Source of the DNA: CAVZLD01 sp963776055 | Lineage (GTDB): Bacteria > Planctomycetota > Planctomycetia > Pirellulales > Pirellulaceae | Reading direction: 5' to 3' | DNA length: 64,000 bases | Assembly (NCBI GenBank): GCA_963776055.1 | Contig: CAVZLD010000014.1 | Coordinates: 1 to 64,000, forward strand | Part shown: positions 9,805 to 19,306 of the stretch, piece by piece | Layout of the letters: each line of letters starts with the position of its first letter | Numbering within the stretch: the first letter of the stretch is position 1 | Program-made: the position numbers and the translations under genes | Notes under the pieces: generated by a model | What the model saw: the letters and a program-made list of their open reading frames with translations, nothing else | Told to the model about the DNA's origin: nothing | Database searches by the model: none

Positions 9805-10248
9805 CTACATCCTGGCCATTTCGAAGAGTCGATCGCATTCATCGGCCAACACGCCACCTATGATCTTGCACCGGGCAAAAGCAGCCGAAGCCGCGACTTC
9901 GGTCGCGCTCAGGCGGAATTGATTCCAGCCCAGTTCGACCAGCTTTGCGATTGAAGTGCCAAAGACGACCTCAGGAATTCCAGCCCAGATAATCGCAGAC
10001 TGGCACATGCAACAAGGCTCCGCCGTTGTGTAGAGTCGCAGGTGACCCCATCGGTTCAGGCCACTGCCGGCGTACCGATTGATCGCGTCAATCTCGCCGT
10101 GCAGGATCGGGTTTTCGGCCGATCGATTGAGGCCTTCCATCACCGTCCGGTTGCCCTCGACATCGACTAAAATCGCGCCAAACGGAGCGAAACGGTTCTT
10201 GCGAGCCACCTCGATCGCCCTGCGCATGTGGCTTTGATGGTCAACCAA
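9805..10248 (-). CDS. nucleoside/cytidine deaminase family protein
   Basis: Zinc-dependent deaminase of the CDA/guanine deaminase/TadA fold, about 147 residues. The zinc and catalytic motifs are HGEID (His ligand and proton-shuttle Glu) and PCCMCQSAI (two Cys ligands). The N-terminus has MRRAIEVARKNRFAPFGAI. I choose the TTG at 10248 because AGGAGG lies 6 bases upstream; an ATG at 10296 gives a 163-residue form without a visible ribosome site. The likely reaction is hydrolytic deamination of a free purine or cytosine base or nucleoside. The position of the motifs resembles the guanine-deaminase/nucleoside-deaminase group more than TadA, but the substrate is not decidable by eye. No operon partner. 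Confidence 0.8.
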   Translation of the reverse strand: MVDHQSHMRRAIEVARKNRFAPFGAILVDVEGNRTVMEGLNRSAENPILHGEIDAINRYAGSGLNRWGHLRLYTTAEPCCMCQSAIIWAGIPEVVFGTSIAKLVELGWNQFRLSATEVAASAAFARCKIIGGVLADECDRLFEMARM

Positions 10249-10985
10249 GGGAACCCTCCTGTAGCTGTGTTCGGCGATAAAAGAAGCAGTAGCCATCCCG
10301 TGTCGTCGGAGACGCCGAAAGGTTCACTAATATTAAATGCGAGGCGATCTACGTGCCCAGTCCCGGGTCTGTGGAATTTGCCGAAACAGCTTCTTCCGGC
10401 GGAAGATCGCCCAACCGCTGCGACCTTGAGATCGCTCAGCAAACGCTCCGTTTGTTGTCATCTTCGAGAAGGCGCCTATCGTGCGAATGTAAGTGCGACA
10501 AAGACCATCCTAGAGGAGAATTCCGAACGAGGACAGGAGCCGGTTCGGAGTAACTCCAGGCCGCGGCGACGACACGACCGCTTGCCACGGATTCGTGTTA
10601 TCGCTGCAAAAATCAACTCCGTTGAATCGACCGGAGTGATGTAGGTGCTGGAAACCAGTTATCCGCCGAGCCACTGCCGTCGAGGCCTCGAAGCGAATTG
10701 CCGAGAGCGCGTATACAGACCGGGAGCGCAAGGCAAACGATTGCGTTTACACGGGATTAGGTCAGACCACCGAAAGACGTCTTGGCCTGACTGCGATCTG
10801 TCATTCCGATTCTGCAGCATCGCAAGACATATCGCTGTCCATGACAGCACAGTAAGTTCGCACAAAGTGCGTGCGGAGAATGTCCAAGCATTGGCAGATG
10901 ACTTCCACGGTGGCTCGACCACGTCGAACAATGACGGTCCGTTCGGGTCTCCGCTCGGCATATTCGGTTGGGGAGGAGCAAAGGC
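10249..10985. other. unassigned region upstream of the photolyase
   Basis: About 740 bases. Several short overlapping frames on both strands show no family resemblance. The last bases hold GGGGAGGAG, the ribosome site of the photolyase GTG start at 10986. Confidence 0.4.
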
Positions 10986-13441
10986 GTGACGACATCGACT
11001 GCGGAACTCGTGGCTAGATTACCCGATTCGCTTCGTGAGGTGCTCGCGTTCTAACTCAACGGCCGGAACAATGCGCAGGCGATTTCGTGCTGTATTGGAT
11101 GAGAACGGCGGTGCGTGTCGACGAGAATCCTGCGCTCGACACTGCCATCGAGTTGGGGAACCAGCTGAGCGTGCCCGTCTTCATCTACCACGCACTTTCA
11201 GAGCGATATCCCTACGCATCCGACCGGCACCACACGTTTATCTTAGAGGGAGCACGAGACATTCACGCCGCATGCGACAAGTTGAATCTCGCCTATGCGT
11301 TTCACCTAGAAAAACCAGGCAACCGTGGCCCCCACTTGCGGAAGCTGTCGGAGCGGGCCGCGGTCGTCATCACGGAAGACATGCCGGTTGAACCACTTCG
11401 CCGATGGACGCACTGTTTCAGCGAGAAACTCGATACGCCGATGGTGGCGGTCGATACCGCCTGCGTCGTACCGATGCAGCTCATCGGCAAGGCCTACGAG
11501 CGGGCTTTCGCATATCGCAAGGCAACAAGTCAGCTGTACGCACAACGCCTCACGCGCGTGCCCCACGCTGTTACGCCCGCAGTAAATGCCCGCGTCCCCG
11601 ACGACCTGCCGTTCCAAAGCGTTGACCTGCAATCGGCAGACATCGCCGAGCTTGTAAGCCAATGTGAAATTGATCACGCCATCGGCCCGGTTCCTCTCAC
11701 CGTTGGTGGTTCCGCGGCTGGGTACGAGCGATGGGATCAGTTCAAAATGCAGGGACTATCGAAATATGCGCGACTGCGGAATAACGCCCTAGTCGATGGC
11801 GTTAGTCGAATGTCGCCCTATTTGCACTACGGCATGGTGTCGCCGATGCGAATCGCTCGCGAAGCGGCAATGATCGACAACCAAGGTGCCGAGAAATACC
11901 TCGATGAACTATTGATCTGGCGCGAGTTAGCTTACGCGTTTTGCTACTACCGCAGAGATCACGGTCGCATCTCGGCACTACCAGCTTGGGCACTCAAAAC
12001 GTTGGCTGATCACGAAGTCGACCCGCGCCCCTCCTTGCCCTCGTGGGAGAGGCTCGCTCGAGGCAAAACCGGCGATGTGTTATGGGACGCGGCTCAGACA
12101 TCGCTGCTGATGCACGGTGAACTCCACAACAACGTTCGCATGACTTGGGGTAAAGCCATCGTGAACTGGACGGCCGACGCGAGACGTGCGTTGGCCATGA
12201 TGATCGATCTCAATCATCGCTATGCACTTGATGGCCGCGACCCGGCATCTTATGGCGGCATCCTTTGGTGCCTGGGACAGTTCGACCGTCCGTTTCCACC
12301 GGCACGACCAATTTTTGGAACGGTGCGCGATCGCTCATCCGCTCAACATGCGAAGCGACTCGACCCGGCAGCCTATCGCGAACGAACAACGCGACCGCTA
12401 CATAACCCGATGCCAACCGTCGCAGTCATTGGTGCGGGCCTGTCAGGAATCGTTTGTGCTCGAACACTCGCCGACCACGGCTTTCCCGTAACGGTTTATG
12501 AAAAGAGTCGCGGTGTTGGCGGCCGGATGGCGACTCGCCGTACGGAAACCGGCTTTCAATTTGATCATGGAGCTCAGTATTTTACGGCTCGCGACAGTCG
12601 GTTCAGCCGATACGTCAATTCGTGGATTGATGACGGGATCGTCAGGCCTTGGAGGGGAAGAATTGTTGTCTTGGAGAACGGAGAGGTAACCGGAGAGAAG
12701 AGTGGAACGGATCGATTTGTTGCCGTCCCGCGGATGAATGCGATCTGTAGACACCTCGCGAATGACTTGGAGATCCAATTCCAGACACGCATAGAGCCAT
12801 TAAAGCGTGAGGGAAAACAGTGGCGGATTGCTGACGACAAAGGACAAAGGTTGGGACAGTTCGACGTCGCTGTCGTGTCCGCTCCAGCTGGTCAAACGAC
12901 GGAGATGTTACAAGATGTGCCCTCATTGGCCGTACGCGCCGGCGACACCGTGATGCAAGGATGCTGGGCTGTGATGCTTGCATTCTCAAGCTCATTGGGA
13001 CTCGATTTTGAAGGCGCGTTCGTCCATGGTTCGCCGTTGTCTTGGATCGCCCGAAACAGCAGTAAGCCGGGTCGCAGTTCCGAGCCAGAGACCTGGGTGT
13101 TGCACGCCTCGGCGGAATGGACACATGCTCACCTGGATCAGCCGGCGGAGTCGATAGCCCAGATGCTGACAGAAGAGTTATGGCCGGCCATCGGCCTTTC
13201 GGCGACACACGCAGATTTCAGCATTGCGCACCTTTGGCGCTATGCTCTGCCGCCCGAGCCTTTGCCGGAAAGGTGCCTGTTTGATCCGGAAAGGCGGGTT
13301 GCTGCCTGTGGTGACTGGTGCGGCGGCCCGCGCGTGGAAGGAGCGTTCTTGAGCGGAGTATCCGCGGCCGGACGCGTCTTGGGACTCCTCAAAACCGATC
13401 TCGCATCTAGAATTTTTGACCAGCAGCGTTTGCTTTTCTGA
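10986..13441 (+). CDS. class II DNA photolyase fused to a renalase-like FAD/NAD(P) oxidoreductase
   Basis: Likely start GTG 10986 (GGAGGAG upstream) giving VTTSTAELVARLPDSLRE. A shift near 11040 joins it to RVLTQRPEQCAGDFVLYWM, the usual class II photolyase N-terminus; the uninterrupted frame starts at 11087 (784 residues). Photolyase features are WRELAYAFCYY, HNNVRMTWGKAIVNWT, LDGRDPASYGGILW and RPIFGTVR, which bind FAD and the lesion. From residue about 442, with no stop between, comes a Rossmann dinucleotide site VAVIGAGLSGIVCARTLADHG, FDHGAQYFTARD, and the C-terminal FAD motif GDWCGGPRVEGAFLSG of the renalase/amine-oxidase-like family. Photolyase repairs UV cyclobutane dimers; the second half may supply or recycle reduced flavin, which is inference. 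An internal ATG (12410) could start the second half alone. Confidence 0.85.
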
Positions 13442-13665
13442 ATACGGTACAGTCACCACGATCAGCCAAATGACGTTGGAGGCAGTCGTCGCTCTTCGTC
13501 TCGATCGACGGGAAAACGAAGGCGATCGCGCTGAGACGCCAGCCAGCAGGTCGCTCAAATCTCGCCACATGGCCAACTCGACGAGGATGCGTTGAAGCAG
13601 ACGATCCCAAACCACCAACCGATCATCGCGACACGAAATCGGTTGGGCACTGCGGGCCAATCGCT

Positions 13666-14058
13666 ATGATGTACAGCGAAGCAGAAATCGAACTCGCGCG
13701 GCAACTCCGTCGCAGTGGTCTGGCGTGGGAACCGCAACCGGGGCACTACGTGTATGACGAAACCGCGTTCTGCAAGCAGCCTTCGCCCTTTCAGGATCGG
13801 GTCTACTTTGTTCTGAACTACCCGTACTTCATGAAGGCCGTGGGAGGCGTAGACCGGTTCAAAGAAATCATGACATGGCTTCCCACGTGGGAAGATGCAC
13901 GAGAGATCCTTCGGTCTCTACGCGTCGCGGATGACCAGATTCTCGACTACCTGCGCGAAGCGGGCGCCTTCGAAAACGGATGTGAGCGTCTTCGACTTTA
14001 CGAAATGATCGCTTCGGCACTTCGAAGCGAAGCCGGCTCGGCAGCGGCAGGCGAATGA
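13666..14058 (+). CDS. conserved hypothetical protein next to photolyase
   Basis: A 130-residue soluble protein beginning MMYSEAEIELARQLRRSGL. It has a central YFVLNYPYFMKAVGG segment and a probably helical C-terminus (WEDAREILRSLRVADDQIL). No signal peptide, membrane segment or metal motif is visible, and I do not recognise the family. Its stop overlaps by a few bases the ATG of a cryptochrome fragment, so it was probably the upstream member of a translationally coupled pair. Placement between two photolyase-type genes suggests a light or DNA-repair link, by context only. Confidence 0.65.
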   Translation: MMYSEAEIELARQLRRSGLAWEPQPGHYVYDETAFCKQPSPFQDRVYFVLNYPYFMKAVGGVDRFKEIMTWLPTWEDAREILRSLRVADDQILDYLREAGAFENGCERLRLYEMIASALRSEAGSAAAGE

Positions 14059-14176
14059 GTGACCCGGAGTCGGCTGTGCAGGTAGTCTGGTTCAAGCGAG
14101 ACTTACGCGACGCCGATCACGCTCCCCTATCCAAAGCCGCCAGATCTGGGCGGTGTCTTTGCCTGTACGTGTAGCC
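14054..14176 (+). pseudogene. cryptochrome/photolyase N-terminal fragment
   Basis: Starts at ATG 14054, overlapping the previous gene. It reads MSDPESAVQVVWFKRDLRDADHAPL and then SKAARSGRCLCLYV before a TAG. VWFKRDLRxxDHxPL followed by CLYV is the canonical first strand and helix of the photolyase/cryptochrome alpha/beta antenna domain. The rest of the roughly 500-residue protein is absent: after the stop the frame continues for a few codons and then loses all similarity. This is a deletion remnant. Confidence 0.75.
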
Positions 14177-14256
14177 GTATGAATCGACCGCCGTTAACGA
14201 CAACGCAACCGCTCAACGTGACTGCGACGAAGGTGCGCGATGGACTGATGCGACCA

Positions 14257-14574
14257 TCAGTGCGGCCCCTGACGGTACACGAAATCGACACCTGCTTGGT
14301 CATCCGCAGTGACTCGTTTTCTCTTCATCTCACAGACGATGCAGGGCCAGGCAGTGCACAGACTTCGACATTCGGGGCAGCGACGAGGGACCTTGAGCCG
14401 GTCCAGGACGATTGTCCGTGGACGAGCAATCGTGCCGTCCCAAATTCTTTGAACTGTCGACAGGGCGACTCCTGTGCGTTGCGCTACAGTCTCTAATGAA
14501 GCACTAGGATCATCCGTGAGCGCCTTAACGACCTTGTCATAACGCAAGACGCTAATTGCACCGTTGCTGATCAT
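14257..14574 (-). CDS. small HTH protein with C-terminal four-cysteine zinc motif
   Basis: About 105 residues (ATG 14574; a TTG at 14598 would overlap the SDR stop by 3 bases). Residues about 20-50 form a helix-turn-helix: SLETVAQRTGVALSTVQRIW. A basic linker (ARPRTIVLDRL) follows, then RRCPECRSLCTAWPCIVCE, a compact cysteine cluster likely to bind zinc. This architecture recurs in planctomycetes as a small probable DNA-binding regulator; its targets are unknown. It is directly downstream of the SDR gene on the same strand and probably co-transcribed. Confidence 0.75.
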   Translation of the reverse strand: MISNGAISVLRYDKVVKALTDDPSASLETVAQRTGVALSTVQRIWDGTIARPRTIVLDRLKVPRRCPECRSLCTAWPCIVCEMKRKRVTADDQAGVDFVYRQGPH

Positions 14575-14594
14575 GCTGGTCACCGGCTCGCTTC

Positions 14595-15380
14595 TCAAAT
14601 GGGACGTTTGCGTGAGGTTGTCTCGCCGGCATAGATCGTACGTCCACCGTCGACGGGCAGACAGATTCCGGTGACAAACTGATTCAGAATTAAGAACTTG
14701 ACGGCATCGGCGACCGCCCGCGGATCATTGCCGTTCTTCACGAGCGTCGAATCAATCAGAGCCTGTCGTTCATCTTCGCCGCAATCAGCAGGAAACATGA
14801 CGGGACCTGGATGGATACAGTTAACCCGCACCCGGGGGTTGCGATGGGCAAGTTCTACGGCAAGCGTCCTCGTCAATGTTGGAATCGCCCCCTTCGAGAC
14901 GAAGTAGGGAGAATGATCAAGATACGGGCGCTCAATCGCCCAGTCGCCAATTGTGATGATCGCACCACCTTCTGGTTGCTCAACCATTCGCAATCCAGCT
15001 CGCCGTGCACAGAGAAAGGTACCTAGGGTGTTTACATTGAAGTCGCGCCAGAGATCGTCCGCCGTGACTTGCTCCAGCGGAACAGATTCCCAGATCGAGG
15101 CGGTAGTGACCAGGACATCCAAACGTCCAAACTTCTGCTCAACGCCGTCGAAGAGGGTGTCTACTTCAGCCTGAACAGCAACATTGGCCTGAAACGATTC
15201 GCAGGTCACGCCAACGCCGCGCATCTCTTCCACCGTAACGTGTGCCGCGTCGCGCGATCCGTGGTAGTGAAGAGCAATCGCGTATCCATCTTCCGCAAGG
15301 GCTTGGGCGATGACGTTGCCCACTCGGCGTCTGCCGCTGCCGGTGACCAAAGCCACTTTTTGAGTCGATCCTGTCTTCAT
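14595..15380 (-). CDS. SDR oxidoreductase, pteridine reductase-like
   Basis: Short-chain dehydrogenase of about 261 residues. The ATG at 15380 is preferred (GAAGAGG 8 bases upstream) over a GTG 7 codons earlier. The cofactor loop TGSGRRRVG has the TGxxxRxG form seen in pteridine reductases and FolM, and NVNTLGTFLCARR is the structural Asn region. The active site has Asp in ITIGDWA where classical SDRs have Ser, with YFVSK as the YxxxK pair; Asp-Tyr-Lys is the PTR1-type arrangement. It ends VTGICLPVDGG. A probable role is NADPH-dependent reduction of a dihydropterin, which would fit a folate antenna for the nearby photolyase. That link is inference. It is upstream of and overlaps or abuts the HTH-zinc gene. 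Confidence 0.75.
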   Translation of the reverse strand: MKTGSTQKVALVTGSGRRRVGNVIAQALAEDGYAIALHYHGSRDAAHVTVEEMRGVGVTCESFQANVAVQAEVDTLFDGVEQKFGRLDVLVTTASIWESVPLEQVTADDLWRDFNVNTLGTFLCARRAGLRMVEQPEGGAIITIGDWAIERPYLDHSPYFVSKGAIPTLTRTLAVELAHRNPRVRVNCIHPGPVMFPADCGEDERQALIDSTLVKNGNDPRAVADAVKFLILNQFVTGICLPVDGGRTIYAGETTSRKRPI

Positions 15381-16254
15381 TGGAGTGGCCTCTTCAATCA
15401 CGCCAGCGCCAGGGCCCGGCAGGTCCAGTCAAGGAAAAGCGGGAAAACGTGCCGCGAACAACAAGGACGAGAGAAATCACAGACCGTTACATGATTCGCT
15501 GTCGTTCATGAATGACGCCACACTGCGTCACCTTGAAACCCGCTATTTCCAACTACTCCCAACCTTCCGAGCCCGCAGAAAACTCGGGCCCACCGTCGCG
15601 GTTACGAACCTGACCGCCAACAAAACGGACGATGAGAAGCAGCAGCCAGAGGCAGTACTAACCGCAGTCCCGCGATGTTGTGTAACGTCACTGCCCATCA
15701 AATCGCCCCTACTCCGTTCGAATGACACGATTCAACCGTCCCGACGGGAATCGTCTCGGTGGCAACATTCGGCATGAAAAGCCAGAGCAAGTTGATCCAA
15801 TGCATCGCGAGGAAAACCACCGATTACGGAACGAGCGTCTCGCGATCTCGGCGATGGGCGCGTCATCGGGCCGAAGAAAGGTCGCAAGACGCAACCGATG
15901 ATCAACAGCAGTCTGGCGAACTGCCAACCTCTCCCACTGCCAAGTAAAAAGTCAGGCGATTTCCTGTAGCGGCGGTTTCAAAACCATTTTTGGGAAGGGC
16001 GAGGCTCCCCCCGAACGGTTACGAATGCTCCTGATCTACCGATTTCGCTACTCACTTCACGACCCTCCTCCGTAGACGTCAACAACCAGTCTTCATTCGG
16101 TGGCTTCAGCGAGTTGCGTCGCGAAATCCCTCGCGTCCAACATGAAAGTTTTAACAGTTTTTGATACTTGTCGATCAAGTCACGCCACCTACGCTGCTAA
16201 TGCAAGCCGGACGTGTGTCAGGCAGCACCAACCCAGCGAATGGAGACTCCTAAA
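15381..16254. other. unassigned region
   Basis: About 870 bases with only short overlapping frames on both strands and no family resemblance. The region is likely to hold the promoters of the SDR (leftward) and of the small gene at 16255 (rightward); no promoter boxes stand out. Confidence 0.35.
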
Positions 16255-16467
16255 ATGGCGAACGGACAAGACACCCGCACGTGGCCTGAATTAGCAATTG
16301 GACTCTACGACAAGTTGACCGGTCGTGACGCGGAAATCACCTACGGCTTCGATCAATTTGAGCTTCAGGTGCCGAGTTCGGCTTCCGCAGACGCAGAACA
16401 CGCCCGCTGGAAGGTGAACGGCACGGTGCGTGTCTCAACGCGTGACCGCAGCTCGTCGGAAAAGTAG
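16255..16467 (+). CDS. small conserved hypothetical protein (70 aa)
   Basis: ATG 16255 has GGAG 10 bases upstream. The product begins MANGQDTRTWPELAIGLYDKL and continues TGRDAEITYGFDQFELQVP and WKVNGTVRVSTRD. It is soluble, acidic in the middle and predicted beta-rich, without signal peptide or cysteine motifs. I do not recognise a function. The next gene starts 8 bases after its stop, so the two form a likely operon. Confidence 0.65.
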   Translation: MANGQDTRTWPELAIGLYDKLTGRDAEITYGFDQFELQVPSSASADAEHARWKVNGTVRVSTRDRSSSEK

Positions 16468-16475
16468 AGGGAGAC

Positions 16476-16826
16476 ATGTCGTCACAACTTGCTGACATAC
16501 ATGCCAACCTGGACTGTGATTTAGACGGAACACCCTTCTCCGTTCGTTCGACAGGAGGTCACACCATTGTGGAAGTCCCCGATTTGGCGACCGGGCTGCG
16601 ACTCGTCCAGCTCGGATCGCAGCGGGGTTACTTCTTTACATCGCTCCACAAGTGGAAACGTCTCTTGGATTCGACGCTTCACCGAGTTGAGTTGCGAATT
16701 CGCGGTCGAACGGTTGCCGCGATCGGACACGGCGTCGGTAGCCGCGGGTGGAAGCTGCTCGGGCTTCCGACGCTCGCTCTGGAACCTATCGCTCTCGTAT
16801 CGACGCTCGTGTCCCGCTCGAGGTGA
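16476..16826 (+). CDS. conserved hypothetical protein (116 aa)
   Basis: Begins MSSQLADIHANLDCDLDGTP. It has a beta-rich N-terminal part (VEVPDLATGLRLVQL) and an Arg-rich C-terminal half (HRVELRIRGRTVAAIGHGVG) ending in a weakly hydrophobic stretch (LLGLPTLALEPIALVSTLV), which may contact membrane. Function unknown. It follows the 70-residue gene by 8 bases and precedes the sdhC-sdhB remnant by 43 bases. Confidence 0.6.
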   Translation: MSSQLADIHANLDCDLDGTPFSVRSTGGHTIVEVPDLATGLRLVQLGSQRGYFFTSLHKWKRLLDSTLHRVELRIRGRTVAAIGHGVGSRGWKLLGLPTLALEPIALVSTLVSRSR

Positions 16827-16869
16827 GATGCTCAGTCCATCGTGCTAGATCCGCTGAGAGTGAGACCTT

Positions 16870-17488
16870 GTGTCTACCTTTACTGCATCTCCAGTGACGT
16901 CTGTGCGGAACGTCGCCCGGCGTCCACCGTTCAATCTGAACAGCGTCAAGCTGCTGATGGCGATTACAGGCTCAGGCTTGCTGACCTTCGTCGCCGTGCA
17001 CATGTTCGGGAGTCTTCAAATCTATCTCGGGCAGGAGGCGTTGAACGCATACGTCAAAAAGCTGAAGGACATGCCAGCGGTTCTCTGGCTGGCGCGGTCG
17101 GGGCTGATTGCATTTCTTGCCGGTCGTATCCGCCAACACCGGCGGCGCTCCTGACGGCAATGCCATCCCAATCGCTCAGCAGGATGCCGAAGATGCCATG
17201 GATGCTGCCGCATGCATCGGCTGCGGTGCCTGTGTTGCTGCGTGTAAGAACGCGTCGGCTATGCTCTTTACAGCCGCGAAGGTTTCGCATTTGGCTCTGC
17301 TGCCGCAAGGGGAGGCAGAAAGAAGCGAGAGAGCTCGGCGAATGGTCGCCCAAATGGACGAGGAACAATTCGGAAGTTGCACAAACCAGGGTGCGTGCTC
17401 TGCGGTTTGCCCGAAAGAGGTGAGTCTTGATTGGATCGCGAAACTCAATCGCGAACACATGCGCACTCAGTTCGCAAAAGCAACCTAG
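16870..17488 (+). pseudogene. sdhC-sdhB deletion remnant of a succinate dehydrogenase operon
   Basis: From GTG 16870 the frame encodes the first part of a cytochrome b558-type SdhC: LNSVKLLMAITGSGLLTFVA, then VHMFGSLQIYLGQEALNAY with a heme-ligand-like His. It then breaks off near 17115. A second frame from there to 17488 is the C-terminal part of the SdhB iron-sulfur subunit: VVSANTGGAPDGNAIPIAQQ, AACIGCGACVAACKN (4Fe-4S Cys ligands), KVSHLALLPQG, CTNQGACSAVCPKEVSLDW and NREHMR. The rest of sdhC, all of sdhA and the sdhB N-terminus with its 2Fe-2S domain are gone. This is an internal deletion of an sdhCAB operon. The remnant cannot form complex II; a functional copy is presumably elsewhere. 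Confidence 0.85.
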
Positions 17489-17832
17489 CAGGAAGGAAAC
17501 AGCGCGGTCATGAAACACGAGGTCAACCAGTTGGCAATGCGTCCCTAGGAAAATGGTAGAACGTCGTCCCGAATCTAAGCGCAGGCAACAGGCAGTTCAG
17601 ATGCTGCAGCGATGAAAACGAGCTCTGTTTGCTCGGCGCGATCCGTCACAATGTAGACATGCGTGTCGACCAGAAGTAGGCGCACACAGACTCCTGGTGT
17701 CTCGTCAAGATTCCGACCGAGGGTTGTGTGCCTGGCTTTGAGAGTGCGGACGCTTCGCAACGGGTCCCCTTACCCGACCGGCCAAACCAGCGGCGCCCCA
17801 TTCTAGAGCTTGACACAGCATAAGTAGCTGAT
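17489..17832. other. intergenic region
   Basis: About 340 bases after the sdhB remnant; no gene, repeat or RNA recognised. Confidence 0.4.
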
Positions 17833-18303
17833 ATGAGTTTACGAATGCCAATCTTCAATTACAAATTCACCGTAAACGCTTCATTGCGAGCTGTTCGTGA
17901 GTTTCACTCGGATACCAGGGCCCTCAAGAGGCTGACTCCTCCGCCGACAATTGTCCGGCTACACGAAGTGGAACCTCTGGACGAGGGGTCGGTTTCTCGT
18001 TTCACTCTTTGGATCGGACCGCTACCACTGCGCTGGAAAGCCGTACACCGCGATGTATCCGAGAGAGGATTCACTGATGTTCAAGCAGAGGGTCCGGCCA
18101 GAAAATGGGAGCACACACACCGGTTCACTCCCGTGTCAGCAAACGTCACTGAGATCCAGGAGCACATCGAATTCGAACACAAACCGGGGTTCTGGGGAGC
18201 CGTGACGCGGACTCTATTCGCTCGGCCCAACCTGCTCCTGATGTTTGCGTTCCGAAAGCAAGCCACGCGCTGGTATCTGCGTCGCGAGAGCACCACATGC
18301 TAA
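17833..18303 (+). CDS. SRPBCC/START-fold ligand-binding protein
   Basis: About 156 residues. The start is ATG 17833, or ATG 17845 (MPIFNYKFTVNA). The sequence follows the SRPBCC pattern: an N-terminal strand FNYKFTVNASLRAVREFHSD, then RLTPPP, TLWIGPLPLRWKAVHRDV, GPARKWEHTHRFTPV, VTEIQEHIEFEHKPGFWG, and a C-terminal helix FAFRKQATRWYLR. Members bind lipids, polyketides or other hydrophobic ligands in a deep pocket. Related proteins are often found near photolyase and CarH/LitR-type regulators, as here. It is soluble and cytoplasmic by sequence; the ligand is unknown. Confidence 0.7.
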   Translation: MSLRMPIFNYKFTVNASLRAVREFHSDTRALKRLTPPPTIVRLHEVEPLDEGSVSRFTLWIGPLPLRWKAVHRDVSERGFTDVQAEGPARKWEHTHRFTPVSANVTEIQEHIEFEHKPGFWGAVTRTLFARPNLLLMFAFRKQATRWYLRRESTTC

Positions 18304-18862
18304 TTCAGTTGATATTGTCAACTCGCTCTGTCGGATAACGATGCCGCAACGACGCACCATGCACCGAATCGTGACCATGACGGCACTTTCGCGCGGCAGA
18401 CGCTCAAAGTCTCTTCGTCCCAGGGACGAGGCACAGAGGGCTCGCGACTGCTTAATGGCTCGAGGCCAAAGTCTATCACAGGATCCGGCACCCACTGGTC
18501 CTCCGCGTTCACGGGTGACAGACCACTCTACATTGATCTCGGCCTCGAAGGAGATTTCCGACAGCATCCAGAGAAGTCCCCAAGTGATAGGCAGGCTGAT
18601 CGTGGATCACTTTATGATGGCTGCCGCAGGAAACGTCTCTCGCAAGGAAGTAATGCTTATGTTAGGTGTTCATCCGCAGCGAGCCGGCAGCCAAATCATT
18701 CGAGCCGGGTTCGATACTTGCTAGGGCAAGCTAGTGATACTGCTTCCATTTGGCGTAAGATACAGCCGAATCATGATGGCGGATCGATGCGACCTGCCTT
18801 GGTGCGACGATCTTCGATGCGCCTCGGTCTGGAGCCATCAAAGCCCCGTGGGAATCTGACAA
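18304..18862. other. unassigned region
   Basis: About 560 bases. A plus-strand frame ends at 18724 with a helical tail (SDSIQRSPQVIGRLIVDHF), but it has no start signal or family resemblance, so it is not called as a gene. Confidence 0.35.
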
Positions 18863-19306
18863 GTGAATGAGCATGTCTGTCTGCTGCTGAACTTTGCTTC
18901 GACATGGGCGATGATCGGACTGATCTGGCTGATTCAGATCGTCCATTATCCCCTGTTCTCCAGAGTGGGTGCGGAACAATTCCAGAGGTATTCAGAAGAT
19001 CACCAGCGACTGATCACTTATCTTGTTCTACCTCTGATGTTCGTTGAATTGGGGACAGCTTGTATTCTGTGGGTGGCTCGGCCGACCGGAATTTCAAATG
19101 CGTCGGTCGTGGCCGGCATCGTGTTGCTGCTCGTGATTTGGGGATCGACTTTCTTGATCCAGGTCCCTCAGCATGGAAAGCTGTTGACCGGTTACAACGC
19201 CCAAGTGTGCCGGCAATTGGTGTTCTGGAATTGGATACGGACAATCGCCTGGAGTCTCCGAGGCTTGATCACCGGATGGATGGTCTGGCGCGTAATGACG
19301 ACATAG
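18863..19306 (+). CDS. four-helix integral membrane protein, function unknown
   Basis: 147 residues with about four hydrophobic segments: WAMIGLIWLIQIVHYPLF (1), YLVLPLMFVELGTACILWV (2), VVAGIVLLLVIWGSTFLI (3) and a weaker C-terminal one (4). The motif IQIVHYPLF with a downstream YSEDHQRL is typical of a small membrane family frequently found beside photolyase/cryptochrome and SRPBCC genes. The start is ATG 18863. No enzymatic motif is visible; conserved His residues at the membrane edge could bind a cofactor, which is speculation. Confidence 0.7.
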   Translation: MNEHVCLLLNFASTWAMIGLIWLIQIVHYPLFSRVGAEQFQRYSEDHQRLITYLVLPLMFVELGTACILWVARPTGISNASVVAGIVLLLVIWGSTFLIQVPQHGKLLTGYNAQVCRQLVFWNWIRTIAWSLRGLITGWMVWRVMTT

